From positions 4,092,001-4,156,000 of the forward strand of contig NZ_CP021455.1 in the NCBI RefSeq assembly GCF_002158865.1: 64,000 bases of DNA, given 5' to 3'. The position numbers and the translations under genes are program-made. Under the pieces are notes generated by a model. It saw only the letters and a program-made list of their open reading frames with translations. It was not told where the DNA came from and searched no databases. This DNA is from Comamonas serinivorans (GTDB lineage Bacteria > Pseudomonadota > Gammaproteobacteria > Burkholderiales > Burkholderiaceae_C). The number at the start of each line of letters is the position of its first letter. The stretch's first letter is position 1. Positions 45,955 to 55,127 of this stretch are shown here, one piece after another.

Positions 45955-46590
45955 TTGGCGCGTTTGCCCCTGCCCAGAGGCGCCTGCTGGACCTGCGCAA
46001 CCGCCTTGATCGTCTTCGTTGCCTTCATCGCCATGAAGCCCGGGCAGCGAAGAGCGCCTACCGCGCGACAACGCTGCCGACCGGGCCGGCCATGGCGATG
46101 TGAGCCGATCCCTGGGTGTTTGCTGCTGCGCACAAGCGACGTGCGGCGAACCAGCGCCACAAGCCGCCATTCAAGGGCCTGGCCGACAGCAAACCCGGCC
46201 CCAGGTCGACCTGCGCAACGAAGCCCGGCAAAGCCGGACGATGGGGGCTCAGGCGTTGGGAATTCGGGCGCTGCGGCGCCAACCCGCGTCTGCGCAGGTC
46301 ACAGGCTACGACGCTGAGCCAGGCGGGGCACGGCGTAGGCGCCTCAGCGAGTCACCGTCTTGGGTCCGCGCTGTAGACGCCCTGCGCCGCAGCCGATCCG
46401 CCCGCCCCAGCGCACTGACGCAGCGCAAGGTGCCGGTCACCCTGAACGACCCGAGCGTATCGAGGCCCATGAACGACAGCAGTATGCAACCGCCCTCGTT
46501 TCCAAAACAACGAGAGTCGAGCCATACCCCCTCAACAGAGCATTCTGCCAGCGATGACCACCACCGGCTTCGCGCCAGCGCGTGACCGCA
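45955..46590. other. gene-free interval after the hydrolase gene
   Basis: 636 bases between convergent genes. Palindrome copy 11 lies near the acyltransferase end. Open frames are present in several phases but none is recognisable. Confidence 0.55.
46479..46531. repeat. interspersed palindrome copy 11
   Basis: Outer CAGTATG and CCATACCC, inner CTCGTTT and AACGAG. It lies 60 bases beyond the stop of the downstream acyltransferase gene. Confidence 0.85.
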
Positions 46591-47460
46591 TCAGTACACC
46601 GAAGGCTCGCCCTCGGGGCGCGTCTTGAAGCGGCGGTGCACCCAGTAGTACTGCTCGGGCATGGTGCGGATTTCGGCTTCCAGGCGCTGGTTCATGAAGG
46701 CGGTGTCGGCCGTCACGTCTTTGGTGGGGTAAGCCGTCCAGGCCGGCTCCACCACGGTTTCGTAGCCCGTGGGCGTGAGCCGCGTGTACATGGGAATGAC
46801 CTTGGCCTTGCCCAGGCGTGCAAAGCGGGGCAACGAGGTGATGGTGGCCGCGGTGACGCCAAAGAACGGCACGAATACGGCATCGGCGGCGCCAAAGTCC
46901 ATGTCGGGCAGCAGGTACAGCGGGTGGCCGTCGCGCAGCTCGGCGATGATGGATTTCACGCTCTCGTTCTTGGAACGCAAGCGCGCGTTGCCGAACCGGT
47001 TGCGGCCCTGCGCCACCCAGGCGTCGACGACGGGGTTGGACTGGGTGGCGTAGATGGTGTCGAACTGACGCCAGGGCACCTGTTGCGACAAAGCCGTGGC
47101 GCCGGCATCGAGGCCGAGGAAGTGCGGCGCAAAGATGACGATGGCATCGTTGCCCTGAAACTGGTCCACGGCGCCGACGAGCTTGAGGCGCTTCAGCGTG
47201 ACCTCGGGCGGCGCGTGCCAGAGCCAGCCTCGGTCCAGCCAGGTTTGCGCCACGATGCGGAAATTCCTGCGCACCAGCGTCCGGCGCTCGCCTTCGGTGA
47301 GGTCCGGGAAACACAGGCGCACGTTGGTGTCGGCCACATGGCGGCGGCTGGGCACCAGCCAGTACAAGAGGTCACCCAGCACGGCCCCCAACGCCCGCAC
47401 CCAGGCCAGGGGCCAGGACGCGGTCATGCGCATGAACCAGATGCCGAATTGGGAGAGCAT
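46591..47460 (-). CDS. lipid A biosynthesis acyltransferase (LpxL/HtrB-type)
   Basis: Inner-membrane late acyltransferase, 289 residues. The catalytic HX4D motif is H113-D118 in APHFLGLDAG; DGHPLYLLPDMDFGAADAVFVPFFG and the C-terminal MPEQYYWVHRRFKTRPEG are typical for the family. The N-terminal hydrophobic segment serves as anchor. It lies downstream of a second, diverged acyltransferase, so the two may add the two secondary acyl chains. Confidence 0.92.
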   Translation of the reverse strand: MLSQFGIWFMRMTASWPLAWVRALGAVLGDLLYWLVPSRRHVADTNVRLCFPDLTEGERRTLVRRNFRIVAQTWLDRGWLWHAPPEVTLKRLKLVGAVDQFQGNDAIVIFAPHFLGLDAGATALSQQVPWRQFDTIYATQSNPVVDAWVAQGRNRFGNARLRSKNESVKSIIAELRDGHPLYLLPDMDFGAADAVFVPFFGVTAATITSLPRFARLGKAKVIPMYTRLTPTGYETVVEPAWTAYPTKDVTADTAFMNQRLEAEIRTMPEQYYWVHRRFKTRPEGEPSVY

Positions 47461-47635
47461 GGCGAGCAGGTCAGGTCAAAAGGGTTGCAGGAACGGGCGG
47501 CCGGGGCGGCACAGAGCGGCCGGGAGCCTGGCTGCGCGAAGCCGGGCTGCGTGGCCACACCGAGCGCCCACCTGCACAGGCGGACACGGGGCCGACACGG
47601 CGGCGCCCAACCGGCTTGCACACGACACCCGGGAT

Positions 47636-48469
47636 TCACGCATTCGGACGCGGCTGCTTGTAGCGGCCATAGCCCCACAGGTATTGGTCCGGGCAGCTCA
47701 GGATGGCTTCTTCCATGGCCCGGTTGATGCGCAGCACGGCCTCCTCCAGCGACGTTTCTGCCGGCAAGGCCAGCGGCGGGCACACGTGCACCACAAACCC
47801 CCGGCCGCCCGACAGCCGCTCGCCCCACAGCGGCACCAGGGCGGCGCCGGTCTGCAGCGCCAGGCGCGCGGCCAGCGTCATGGTGTAGGCGGGCTTGCCG
47901 AACGCCTCGCTCCAGATGCCCTGGCCATCGGGCGGCACCTGGTCCGGCAGCAGGCCGACCGCGCGCCCCTGGCGCAGAGCCTTGATCATCTGGCGCACCC
48001 CGGGCAGCGTCGTCGGCGCCGTTTCCAGGCCCGGCCGCTTGCGCGAGGCCTCGGTGAACTGCTGCAACCAGGCCTGGCGGGGCGGCCGGTACAGCACGGT
48101 CAACGGCCCGTAATGCGGCGACTTGCGCTCGGCCAGCAACTGCGCCGTCGACTCGAAGCAGCCCAGGTGCGGCGTCAGGAAGATCACGCCCTTGCCGCTG
48201 CCGTAGACGGCGTCGAGGATGGCCTCGCCCTCGAACGACATGGGCACCGGCCGGCCCAGCCACAGGCGGGGAATCTCCGCCACCATGCGTCCGGCGTGGG
48301 CGACACAGCCACGGGCGCGCTCAAAAGCCACCCCCGCCTGCGCCGAGTTGGCCCGCACCCGCTTGCGGTACGTGGGCGAGGCCCAGTACGTCAGCCAGCC
48401 CAGCATGGCGCCCAGGACGTGCAGGGCGCCCAGGGGCCAATGGGAAAGGAAACGGAACAAGGTGACCAT
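47636..48469 (-). CDS. second lipid A acyltransferase (LpxL/LpxM-type)
   Basis: 277 residues from the ATG at 48469 (MVTLFRFLSHWPLGALHVLGAMLGWL). HX4E motif H101-E106 in TPHLGCFES, then LLPDQVPPDGQGIWSEAFGKPAYTMTLAARLA and CPDQYLWGYGRYK. The open frame reaches a TTG at 48535, but that would fall next to the metK promoter and has no ribosome site. Product likely acylates lipid A with the neighbouring enzyme. Confidence 0.88.
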   Translation of the reverse strand: MVTLFRFLSHWPLGALHVLGAMLGWLTYWASPTYRKRVRANSAQAGVAFERARGCVAHAGRMVAEIPRLWLGRPVPMSFEGEAILDAVYGSGKGVIFLTPHLGCFESTAQLLAERKSPHYGPLTVLYRPPRQAWLQQFTEASRKRPGLETAPTTLPGVRQMIKALRQGRAVGLLPDQVPPDGQGIWSEAFGKPAYTMTLAARLALQTGAALVPLWGERLSGGRGFVVHVCPPLALPAETSLEEAVLRINRAMEEAILSCPDQYLWGYGRYKQPRPNA

Positions 48470-48526
48470 GGGCAACAGGCTGGCGACAAAAGGCTGCGCC
48501 GCCCTCAGGGCCAAGGTCGCAGCGTC

Positions 48527-48532
48527 TAGAAT
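48527..48532 (+). promoter_or_regulatory. candidate -10 for metK
   Basis: TAGAAT, placed so that transcription would begin near 48539, exactly at the first base of the riboswitch P1 helix. The -35 region (CTCAGG at 17-bp spacing) is poor. Confidence 0.5.
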
Positions 48533-48538
48533 CAAGTC

Positions 48539-48598
48539 TTCGCCGAGTTAACAGAGCAACTTGCAGGGCGAAACACAAATTCTGCTAAAGCGTTCGCC
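48539..48598 (+). promoter_or_regulatory. SAM-II-type riboswitch in the metK leader
   Basis: P1 is a perfect 6-bp helix: TTCGCC (48539-48544) with GGCGAA (48567-48572). Immediately before the 3' strand comes CTTGCAG (48560-48566), and GCTAAAG (48584-48590) lies downstream, both as in the SAM-II consensus. Loop bases GAGTT (48545-48549) can pair with AATTC (48578-48582) with one G-U, forming the SAM-II pseudoknot. A second TTCGCC (48593-48598) could take the GGCGAA strand. The downstream gene makes SAM, the expected regulon. Not verified by covariance search. Confidence 0.75.
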
Positions 48599-48666
48599 AC
48601 AGCTCCGGGGTTTCTCGAAGGTTTGCGGCAACGCAGACAGACACAACCCAAGGAGTTTATTCACAA

Positions 48667-49851
48667 ATGGCGAACGACTTTCTCTTCACGTCCGAATCGG
48701 TGTCGGAAGGCCATCCCGACAAAGTCGCCGATCAGATCTCGGATGCCGTGCTCGACGCCCTGCTGGCGCAGGATCCACTTTCGCGCGTGGCGGCCGAAAC
48801 GCTGACCAACACCGGCCTGGTCGTGCTGGCGGGCGAAATCAGCACCAATGCCCAGGTGGATTACATCCAGGTGGCGCGTGACACCATCAAGCGCATCGGC
48901 TACGACAACACCGACTACGGCATCGACTACAAGGGCTGCGCCGTCATGGTCTGCTACGACAAGCAGTCCAACGACATCGCCCAGGGCGTGAACCAGGCCA
49001 GCGACGACGTGCTGAACCTGGGCGCCGGCGACCAGGGCCTGATGTTCGGCTACGCCTGCGACGAAACGCCCGAGCTGATGCCAGCCCCCATCTACTACGC
49101 CCACCGCATCGTCGAGCGCCAGGCCCTGCTCCGCAAGGATGGCCGCCTGCCCTTCCTGCGGCCCGATGCCAAAAGCCAGGTGACCATGCGCTATGTGGAC
49201 GGCAAGCCGCACAGCATCGACACCATCGTGCTGTCCACCCAGCACCACCCGGATCAGAGCGAATCGGACACCCGGATGAAGCCCAGCTTCATCGAGGCCG
49301 TGATCGAAGAGATCATCAAACCGGTTGTGCCCAAGGAATGGCTGCAGGACACCCGGTATCTGATTAATCCCACTGGCCGCTTCGTGATTGGCGGCCCGCA
49401 GGGCGACTGTGGCCTGACGGGCCGCAAGATCATCGTCGACACCTATGGCGGCGCCTGCCCGCACGGTGGCGGCGCGTTTTCGGGCAAGGACCCGACCAAG
49501 GTCGACCGTTCGGCCGCTTACGCCGCCCGCTATGTGGCCAAGAACGTGGTCGCCGCAGGGCTGGCTCGCCAGTGCCAGATCCAGGTGGCCTATGCCATCG
49601 GCGTGGCACGACCCATGAACATCACGGTGTACACCGAAGGCACGGGCGTCATCCCCGATGACCAGATCGCGCGCCTCGTGGGTGAGCACTTTGACCTGCG
49701 CCCGCGCGGCATCATCCAGATGCTGGACCTGCAGCGCCCGATCTTCAGCAAGACGGCCGCGTACGGTCACTTTGGTCGCGAAGAACCCGAGTTCACCTGG
49801 GAGCGCACCGACAAGGCGGCCACCCTGCGCGCAGCCGCCGGCCTGAAGTAA
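48667..49851 (+). CDS. metK: S-adenosylmethionine synthetase
   Basis: Makes SAM from methionine and ATP. 394 residues with FTSESVSEGHPDKVADQISDAVLD at the start, GAGDQGLMFGYA, the P-loop-like GGGAFSGKDPTKVDRSAAY and the end HFGREEPEFTWERTDKA. A strong AAGGAG lies upstream. The leader carries a SAM-II-type aptamer and the gene ends at an intrinsic terminator, so it is a single-gene unit under probable feedback control by its own product. Confidence 0.98.
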   Translation: MANDFLFTSESVSEGHPDKVADQISDAVLDALLAQDPLSRVAAETLTNTGLVVLAGEISTNAQVDYIQVARDTIKRIGYDNTDYGIDYKGCAVMVCYDKQSNDIAQGVNQASDDVLNLGAGDQGLMFGYACDETPELMPAPIYYAHRIVERQALLRKDGRLPFLRPDAKSQVTMRYVDGKPHSIDTIVLSTQHHPDQSESDTRMKPSFIEAVIEEIIKPVVPKEWLQDTRYLINPTGRFVIGGPQGDCGLTGRKIIVDTYGGACPHGGGAFSGKDPTKVDRSAAYAARYVAKNVVAAGLARQCQIQVAYAIGVARPMNITVYTEGTGVIPDDQIARLVGEHFDLRPRGIIQMLDLQRPIFSKTAAYGHFGREEPEFTWERTDKAATLRAAAGLK

Positions 49852-49872
49852 GCCGACGCGACGCACCACCCC

Positions 49873-49896
49873 AAGCGGCCTCATGGCCGCTTTTTT
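49873..49896 (+). terminator. intrinsic terminator after metK
   Basis: AAGCGGCC, loop TCAT, GGCCGCTT, then T run. It lies 22 bases after the stop. Confidence 0.93.
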
Positions 49897-50436
49897 GTGC
49901 GCGAAGCTGAATGAAACGACCGAAGTTCGAAGCTTGGCTCTCCGCGATTCCCTGGCCTCTCGGTGCATGTCGTCATGGCGTTATCAGGCAACGGGGTTTG
50001 GCCTGAAGGCGATTTCATCGTCTGCTCCTGGGGCAAGCCGTCCACCGCGACGTACAGCAAGCCCCCTCACATGACAACGGCGACCGGACCGACGTGAGGC
50101 AATGACGGCGCTCCTGCCACGCAAGCGTCGCGCCCAAGAACCCTCCGCGCTGCATCGACATCGTGCTGCGCGGAGGTGCCGGCCCATGCCGATGGCTTCC
50201 TGCTCATCGCCACGGCACCCGCATTCGCTGGCCCTCAACCGGCAGCAGGACCGCGCGGACCCCAGATGGCGCATGCGCGGTGCGGCATCAGACATCCAAC
50301 TTGCCCCGCCGCTGCGCGCGGCAGCACGGCAAGGTGCAGCCATCGAGCGAGCCCTCGCTTCTCCACCATCCTCGGATGGCGTATCCGTGCTCACCCGCCT
50401 ATCGCCCAACGAGAGCATCGCCGTACCCCAACATGC
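49897..50436. other. gene-free interval between metK and the porin gene
   Basis: 540 bases between two terminators of convergent genes. No palindrome copy and no recognisable gene; the open frames on both strands have no family features. Confidence 0.5.
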
Positions 50437-50462
50437 AAAAAGCCACCCGAAGGTGGCTTTTT
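50437..50462 (-). terminator. intrinsic terminator of the porin gene (symmetrical)
   Basis: AAAAAGCCACC, loop CGAA, GGTGGCTTTTT. A U run forms on either strand; the porin gene ends 38 bases away on the minus strand. Confidence 0.9.
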
Positions 50463-50500
50463 GCAGACTTGAGATCACGCAGCCGTTGGGCTGCTCACGA

Positions 50501-51469
50501 TCAGAAGTTGTGACGCAGGCCGAAACCGTAGTTGTTCGTGCCGTCCAGACGCAGGTAGTCGCCGTACACGAAGGTGCGCTTCGACAGAGCGTACTTGGCT
50601 TCCAGCAGCGCGTTGGTGTACTTCTTGATCTTGGCGCCGTCAGCCAGTTCACGCTTCAGGTCGCGGGTCACGTCCAGGGTCACCGAAGCGGCGCCGAAGG
50701 CCACCGTGCCACCCAGGGTCACACCGTGACGCTTGCCGACCACGGCGTTGGCGACAGAACCGTCACCGTTCACGCTGTTGGCAGCAGCTTGGTACGAAGC
50801 AGCCAGGGCGAAGTTGCCGAAGTTGTACTTACCACCCAGGGCGTAGTTGGTCTTGCCACCCTTCACCTTGTTGGCCGACAGAGCGGCGCCGATCGGGCCG
50901 TTCACGTACATGGCGTTCACGTCCCACTTGGCGGCGTTGTTGTTGTCAGCCTTCAGGATGTAGCCCAGTTCGGCGCTGAAGCCGCTCAGGTTAGGCGTGG
51001 TGTAGCTGAATTGGCTGTTGTTACGGGCATTGGCGCCCACGAAGCCGTAGGTGTTGGCCACGACCGAGTAGTTGGCAGCGCCGGTCAGTTCGTAAGCGGT
51101 CAGACCGTAGTACGACGGGGTCAGGGTGCGACCCATCTTGAACGTACCCCAGTTGCCACCCAACCACACGTTGGCGGCACGGCCCCAGCCCAGGCCACCG
51201 TTCACCGAGTTGGCGGAGCCGCCGTTTTCAGCGTTGATGCCTTGTTCGAAGTTGAAACCAGCCTTCAGGCCACCGCCCAGGTCTTCCACGCCACGCAGAC
51301 CGATGCGGCTGTTGCCGTTGTTCAGCGTACCGCTGCTGGTCATGTTGACCTTTTCGCCGTCCATCTTGCCAATGCCGAGGTCAACCACACCGTACAGGGT
51401 CACGGACGATTGAGCCATCGCAGCGCCGGAAGCGGCCAGAACTGCCAGAGCGATCAGGGTCTTTTTCAT
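50501..51469 (-). CDS. outer-membrane trimeric porin (beta-proteobacterial, OmpC-like)
   Basis: General diffusion porin, 322 residues. Signal peptide MKKTLIALAVLAASGAAMA, mature QSSVTLYGVVDLGIG, then SRIGLRGVEDLGGGLKAGFNFEQGI, GNWGTFKMGRTLTP and the C-terminal barrel strand GLRHNF ending in Phe for BAM recognition. GGAGA lies ahead of the ATG. Codon use is strongly biased to single preferred codons, consistent with high expression. Has its own terminator. Confidence 0.95.
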   Translation of the reverse strand: MKKTLIALAVLAASGAAMAQSSVTLYGVVDLGIGKMDGEKVNMTSSGTLNNGNSRIGLRGVEDLGGGLKAGFNFEQGINAENGGSANSVNGGLGWGRAANVWLGGNWGTFKMGRTLTPSYYGLTAYELTGAANYSVVANTYGFVGANARNNSQFSYTTPNLSGFSAELGYILKADNNNAAKWDVNAMYVNGPIGAALSANKVKGGKTNYALGGKYNFGNFALAASYQAAANSVNGDGSVANAVVGKRHGVTLGGTVAFGAASVTLDVTRDLKRELADGAKIKKYTNALLEAKYALSKRTFVYGDYLRLDGTNNYGFGLRHNF

Positions 51470-51748
51470 TGCAATTTCTCCTAAGAAATCCGAGAAGCAC
51501 CTTCTTTGAAGGCAAACATCTTGTGGGGACCACAACCGCGCTCTGCGATCGGGTACAAGCCATATTTCACCATCGCGGCATCCAAACAACAAAGTCTTTC
51601 CGTGGAAATGTGCGTCCCCGCGACATAAGTGTTGCGTTTTTGCACCAAGCCTTCGCAAGGCGCTTCCCCGGCACCCCAGCCTTGACAGGGGCGCAGCCAC
51701 CGATCGGCCCTCACGGCCGCCATCGCGGCGCTGCGGCAAAATCGCGGC

Positions 51749-52387
51749 ATGCGTGTTTTGTCCCCCCTCGACAAGCTGCTCAGCGCAGCCGACTCCGCCA
51801 TGCGCACGCTGGCCGCCCCGGCTGCCAGTGCCAGACGGCAGCCTCAACCCACCCAACAGGCTGCGCCCTTGAGTGCCGCCGACAAGGCGCTGTCGGGCGC
51901 GCTGATGCGCGTCAACCACGTCGGTGAAGTCTGCGCCCAGGCGCTGTACAACGCCCAGGCCCTGGCCACCCGCGATCCGGGCTTGCAGGCTCAACTGGAT
52001 GAGGCGTCGCGCGAAGAAACTGACCACCTGGCCTGGACCCAGGCCAGGATCCAGGACCTGGGCAGCCACCGCTCGTACCTCAACCCCCTCTGGTACGCCG
52101 GGGCATTTGCCATCGGCTGGGTTGCTGGGCGCATCGGTGGCGACAAAGTCAGCCTGGGGTTCGTGGTGGAAACGGAACGTCAGGTCGAGGCCCACCTCAA
52201 AAGCCATCTGGATCGCCTGCCTGCCAACGACCTGGCCTCACGCGCGGTGGTGGCCCAGATGATGGTCGATGAACGCCACCACGCCGACATGGCCCAGCAA
52301 GCAGGCGGCATGGCCCTGCCGCTGCCCGCCCGGCTGCTCATGAAAGCCGCCGCCAAGGTCATGACGACGACGGCTCACCGCATCTGA
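51749..52387 (+). CDS. coq7: 2-polyprenyl-3-methyl-6-methoxy-1,4-benzoquinone monooxygenase
   Basis: Di-iron hydroxylase of ubiquinone synthesis. 212 residues. Iron ligands: E60 in MRVNHVGEVCAQALY, EETDH (E90/H93), ETERQVEAH and DERHH. The first 40 residues are a variable Ala/Gln-rich leader. The gene is divergent from the porin gene. Confidence 0.95.
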   Translation: MRVLSPLDKLLSAADSAMRTLAAPAASARRQPQPTQQAAPLSAADKALSGALMRVNHVGEVCAQALYNAQALATRDPGLQAQLDEASREETDHLAWTQARIQDLGSHRSYLNPLWYAGAFAIGWVAGRIGGDKVSLGFVVETERQVEAHLKSHLDRLPANDLASRAVVAQMMVDERHHADMAQQAGGMALPLPARLLMKAAAKVMTTTAHRI

Positions 52388-52421
52388 TCGCAGGACTGCG
52401 AGCCAGCCTGCCAGATTTGCG

Positions 52422-54158
52422 TCAGCCTGCTGAGCGCAGGAAACGCCCATAGACGGGATTGTCCGTTTCCTCTACGTGCGGATAGGCCAGCGTTCCCAGG
52501 AACTTGGCGAACGCCTTGTCGTCAGCCTGCGGCACCTGCATGCCGACCAGGATGCTGCCGAAATCGGCGCCCTGGTTGCGGTAATGGAACAACGAGATGT
52601 TCCAGTTGGGCCGCATCAGGCTGAGGAACTTGAGCAAGGCCCCCGGCCGCTCGGGAAACACGAAGCGCAGCAGGCGTTCCTGCCCGGCCAGCGGCGAGGC
52701 GCCGCCCACCATGTAGCGCACATGCTCCTTGGCCAGCTCGTTGTGGGTCAGATCCAACGCCTCGAAGCCGCTGCGCTCGAAATGCGCGGCAATTTTCGGG
52801 CTCTCGCCCTTGCGGTTGGTGGTCAAGCCGACGAACACGTGCGCTCGCTCAGGCCCGCTGATGCGGTAGTTGAATTCGGTGACGCTGCGCGGCCCGCCCG
52901 GCAGGCTGTCGATCTCTTCCAGAAAGCGCCGGAAACTGCCCCGCTCCTCGGGAATCGTCACCGCCAGCAAGGCCTCGCGCTCTTCCCCCATTTCCGATCG
53001 CTCGGCCACAAACCGCAGACGATCGAAGTTCATGTTGGCCCCGCACAGCACGGCGGCAAACACCTGACCCTTGAGCTTGTGGGTGCTCACGTACTGCTTG
53101 ATGGCCGCCACGGCCATGGCCCCCGAAGGCTCGACGATGGAGCGCGTGTCCACGAACACATCCTTGATCGCTGCGCACACGGCATCCGTGTCCACCACCA
53201 CGAAGTCGTCCACCAGCTCGCGCGTCAACCGGAAGGTCTCTTCGCCCACCAGCTTGACCGCCGTGCCGTCCGCGAACAAGCCCACGTCGGCGAGGGTCAC
53301 GCGTTCGCCCGCGCGCACCGATTGCAGCATGGCATCGGAATCGGTCATCTGCACCCCGATGACCTTGATTTCCGGCCGCACGGTCTTGATGTACGCCGCC
53401 ACGCCCGAGATCAAGCCCCCGCCGCCGATGGCCACGAACACCGCGTCCAGCTGGCCGGGGTGCTGCCGCAGCAACTCCATCGCGATGGTGCCCTGGCCGG
53501 CGATGACGTCAGGGTCGTCAAAGGGGTGCACAAAGGTCAGACCCTGCTCGCGCTGCAGGCGCTGGGCGTGGGTTGCCGCGTCGGAATAGCTCTCGCCGGC
53601 GAGCACCACCTCGCCCCCCAGGGCGCGCACGGCGTCCACCTTCAGCTGGGGCGTGGTGGTGGGCATCACGATCACGGCGCGGGTGCCCAGTTCGCGTGCG
53701 CCCAGCGCCACACCCTGCGCGTGATTGCCAGCCGAGGCACAGATGACGCCTTTGGCCAGCTGATCGGGCGTCAGGTGCGCCATCTTGTTGTAAGCGCCCC
53801 GCAGCTTGAAGCTGAAGACACTCTGCTGATCTTCACGCTTGAGCAGCACCTTGGACCCCAGGCGGCGGCTCAAGCTCTTGGCGGGATCCAGCGGGGTTTC
53901 CGACGCCACCTCGTAGACCTTGGCCGTCAGGATTTTCTGCAGGTAGTGCGACAACTCCAGCGGCGGGGTCTGCGCGGCGGGCACCTGCGGGGTTTTGACT
54001 TTCGCCTTGGCTGGACCATTCGCCTTGGCAGCCGCTTTGGGTTTGAGGGCTGCGGCTGCGGGCGTCGATGGGGACATCGGCTTGGTGGCTGCGGGTTTGG
54101 CGGATGCCCGTGCGGCGGGCTTGGTCGACCTCGACCGGGATGCTGATTCGCGCGTCAT
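52422..54158 (-). CDS. ilvA: threonine ammonia-lyase, biosynthetic
   Basis: PLP enzyme that deaminates Thr to 2-oxobutanoate, the first committed step to Ile. 578 residues. PLP Lys118 in SVFSFKLRGAYNK, SAGNHAQGVALGA and AIGGGGLISGVAAYI, followed by two C-terminal ACT-like regulatory domains (from about SEMGEEREALLAVTIPEERGSF). The first ~65 residues form an Ala/Lys/Pro-rich extension. AGAGG precedes the ATG at 54158. An IS element begins 31 bases upstream, so its native upstream region has been displaced. Confidence 0.95.
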   Translation of the reverse strand: MTRESASRSRSTKPAARASAKPAATKPMSPSTPAAAALKPKAAAKANGPAKAKVKTPQVPAAQTPPLELSHYLQKILTAKVYEVASETPLDPAKSLSRRLGSKVLLKREDQQSVFSFKLRGAYNKMAHLTPDQLAKGVICASAGNHAQGVALGARELGTRAVIVMPTTTPQLKVDAVRALGGEVVLAGESYSDAATHAQRLQREQGLTFVHPFDDPDVIAGQGTIAMELLRQHPGQLDAVFVAIGGGGLISGVAAYIKTVRPEIKVIGVQMTDSDAMLQSVRAGERVTLADVGLFADGTAVKLVGEETFRLTRELVDDFVVVDTDAVCAAIKDVFVDTRSIVEPSGAMAVAAIKQYVSTHKLKGQVFAAVLCGANMNFDRLRFVAERSEMGEEREALLAVTIPEERGSFRRFLEEIDSLPGGPRSVTEFNYRISGPERAHVFVGLTTNRKGESPKIAAHFERSGFEALDLTHNELAKEHVRYMVGGASPLAGQERLLRFVFPERPGALLKFLSLMRPNWNISLFHYRNQGADFGSILVGMQVPQADDKAFAKFLGTLAYPHVEETDNPVYGRFLRSAG

Positions 54159-54189
54159 GAATGAGACCTCTATGGGGAGGCTGATCTTA

Positions 54190-55064
54190 GAGCGTGTTAT
54201 GAACTTCCAGTAGCAGCCAGCACCCGAGCAGCAGCAGGGAGCATGAGCACCGCGAAGACCAGGAAATGCAGACCGCTGAGGACTTCGGATAGCCGCTCGT
54301 AGTCCCGCGAAAGCCGGCGGAATCTCGCCAGCCAGCCGAAGCTGCGCTCGACCACCCAGCGCCGGGGCAGCAGCACGAAGCCTTTCTTCGCCTCGGACAA
54401 CTTCACGATCTGCAAGTCGATGCCGTTGTCCTTGGCTGCCTGACGTGCATTTGCTCCTGTGTAACCCTGGTCTGCCCACGCAGTCTCCACCGTATGGCCA
54501 GTTGCTTGCTGCACCGCTTCACACAGCCTGTTCACCTGCACTCGCTCCTGCTCATCGGCCGGGGTGACATGGACTGCCAGGAGATGGCCCAGGGTGTCCA
54601 CTGCCATGTGGACTTTGCTGCCTCGCTTGCGCTTGTAGCCGTCGTAGCCTGCGCGCGGGCCGCTCTCGCAGCTCGACTGCAAGGTGCGTCCGTCCATCAC
54701 CGCTGCGCTCGGCTGGCCCTGGCGGCCTTGGGCTACTCGAATGATGGACCGCAGGTCCGACACCATCGCCTCGAAACAGCCGGCGTCCAGCCACCGGCGG
54801 CTTTGTTGATACACAGCCTCCCACGGCGGCAGGTCATTGGGCAGCATGCGCCACGGAGCACCTGCCCGGACCAGCCAGCGTAGCGCGTTGAAGACTTCGC
54901 GCAGGTCGTGTTCACGCTGTGGGGCGTGTTGGTCCATCAACGTCAGATACGGTGCAGCGAAGCTCCATTCTTCATCGCTGATGTCCGTCGGGTAGGGCTT
55001 GCGGGGCATCGCCGCACTCTACCTGCGGCAATTTCTTCATCGATCAAAGTTCATAACACGCTCT
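54190..55064 (-). mobile_element. IS5-family insertion sequence (IS427/IS1031-like)
   Basis: 875 bp bounded by perfect inverted repeats: GAGCGTGTTATGAACTT at 54190-54206 and its reverse complement at 55048-55064. The symmetry extends outward as CTTA/TAAG, and a direct TA lies at both borders (54188-54189 and 55065-55066), consistent with a 2-bp target duplication. One intact transposase gene fills it. Terminal repeats without mismatches suggest recent insertion. Confidence 0.92.
54197..55009 (-). CDS. IS5-family transposase
   Basis: 270-residue DDE transposase in a single frame. Start MPRKPYPTDISDEEWSFAAPYL; D in AVMDGRTLQSS, D in AWADQGYTG, and E in WVVERSFGWLARFRRLSRDYER. No frameshift is needed. 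Its stop codon lies inside the terminal repeat at 54197-54199. It is transcribed towards ilvA, whose ATG is 38 bases after the stop, so transcription from the IS could reach ilvA. Confidence 0.95.
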   Translation of the reverse strand: MPRKPYPTDISDEEWSFAAPYLTLMDQHAPQREHDLREVFNALRWLVRAGAPWRMLPNDLPPWEAVYQQSRRWLDAGCFEAMVSDLRSIIRVAQGRQGQPSAAVMDGRTLQSSCESGPRAGYDGYKRKRGSKVHMAVDTLGHLLAVHVTPADEQERVQVNRLCEAVQQATGHTVETAWADQGYTGANARQAAKDNGIDLQIVKLSEAKKGFVLLPRRWVVERSFGWLARFRRLSRDYERLSEVLSGLHFLVFAVLMLPAAARVLAATGSS

Positions 55065-55127
55065 AAGTCCCCCGAAGCCCCGCGCTCTGCCCCCTCGGCT
55101 CAGCGCGAGCAGGCCCGGCGCGCGCCC

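Noticed and set aside
48470..48535. Upstream TTG start for the second acyltransferase
   Set aside because: No ribosome binding site, and it would extend over the metK -10; the ATG at 48469 begins with sequence typical for the family.
50102..51484. A 460-codon plus-strand frame over the porin gene
   Set aside because: Antisense to a porin with signal peptide, barrel motifs, ribosome site and terminator.
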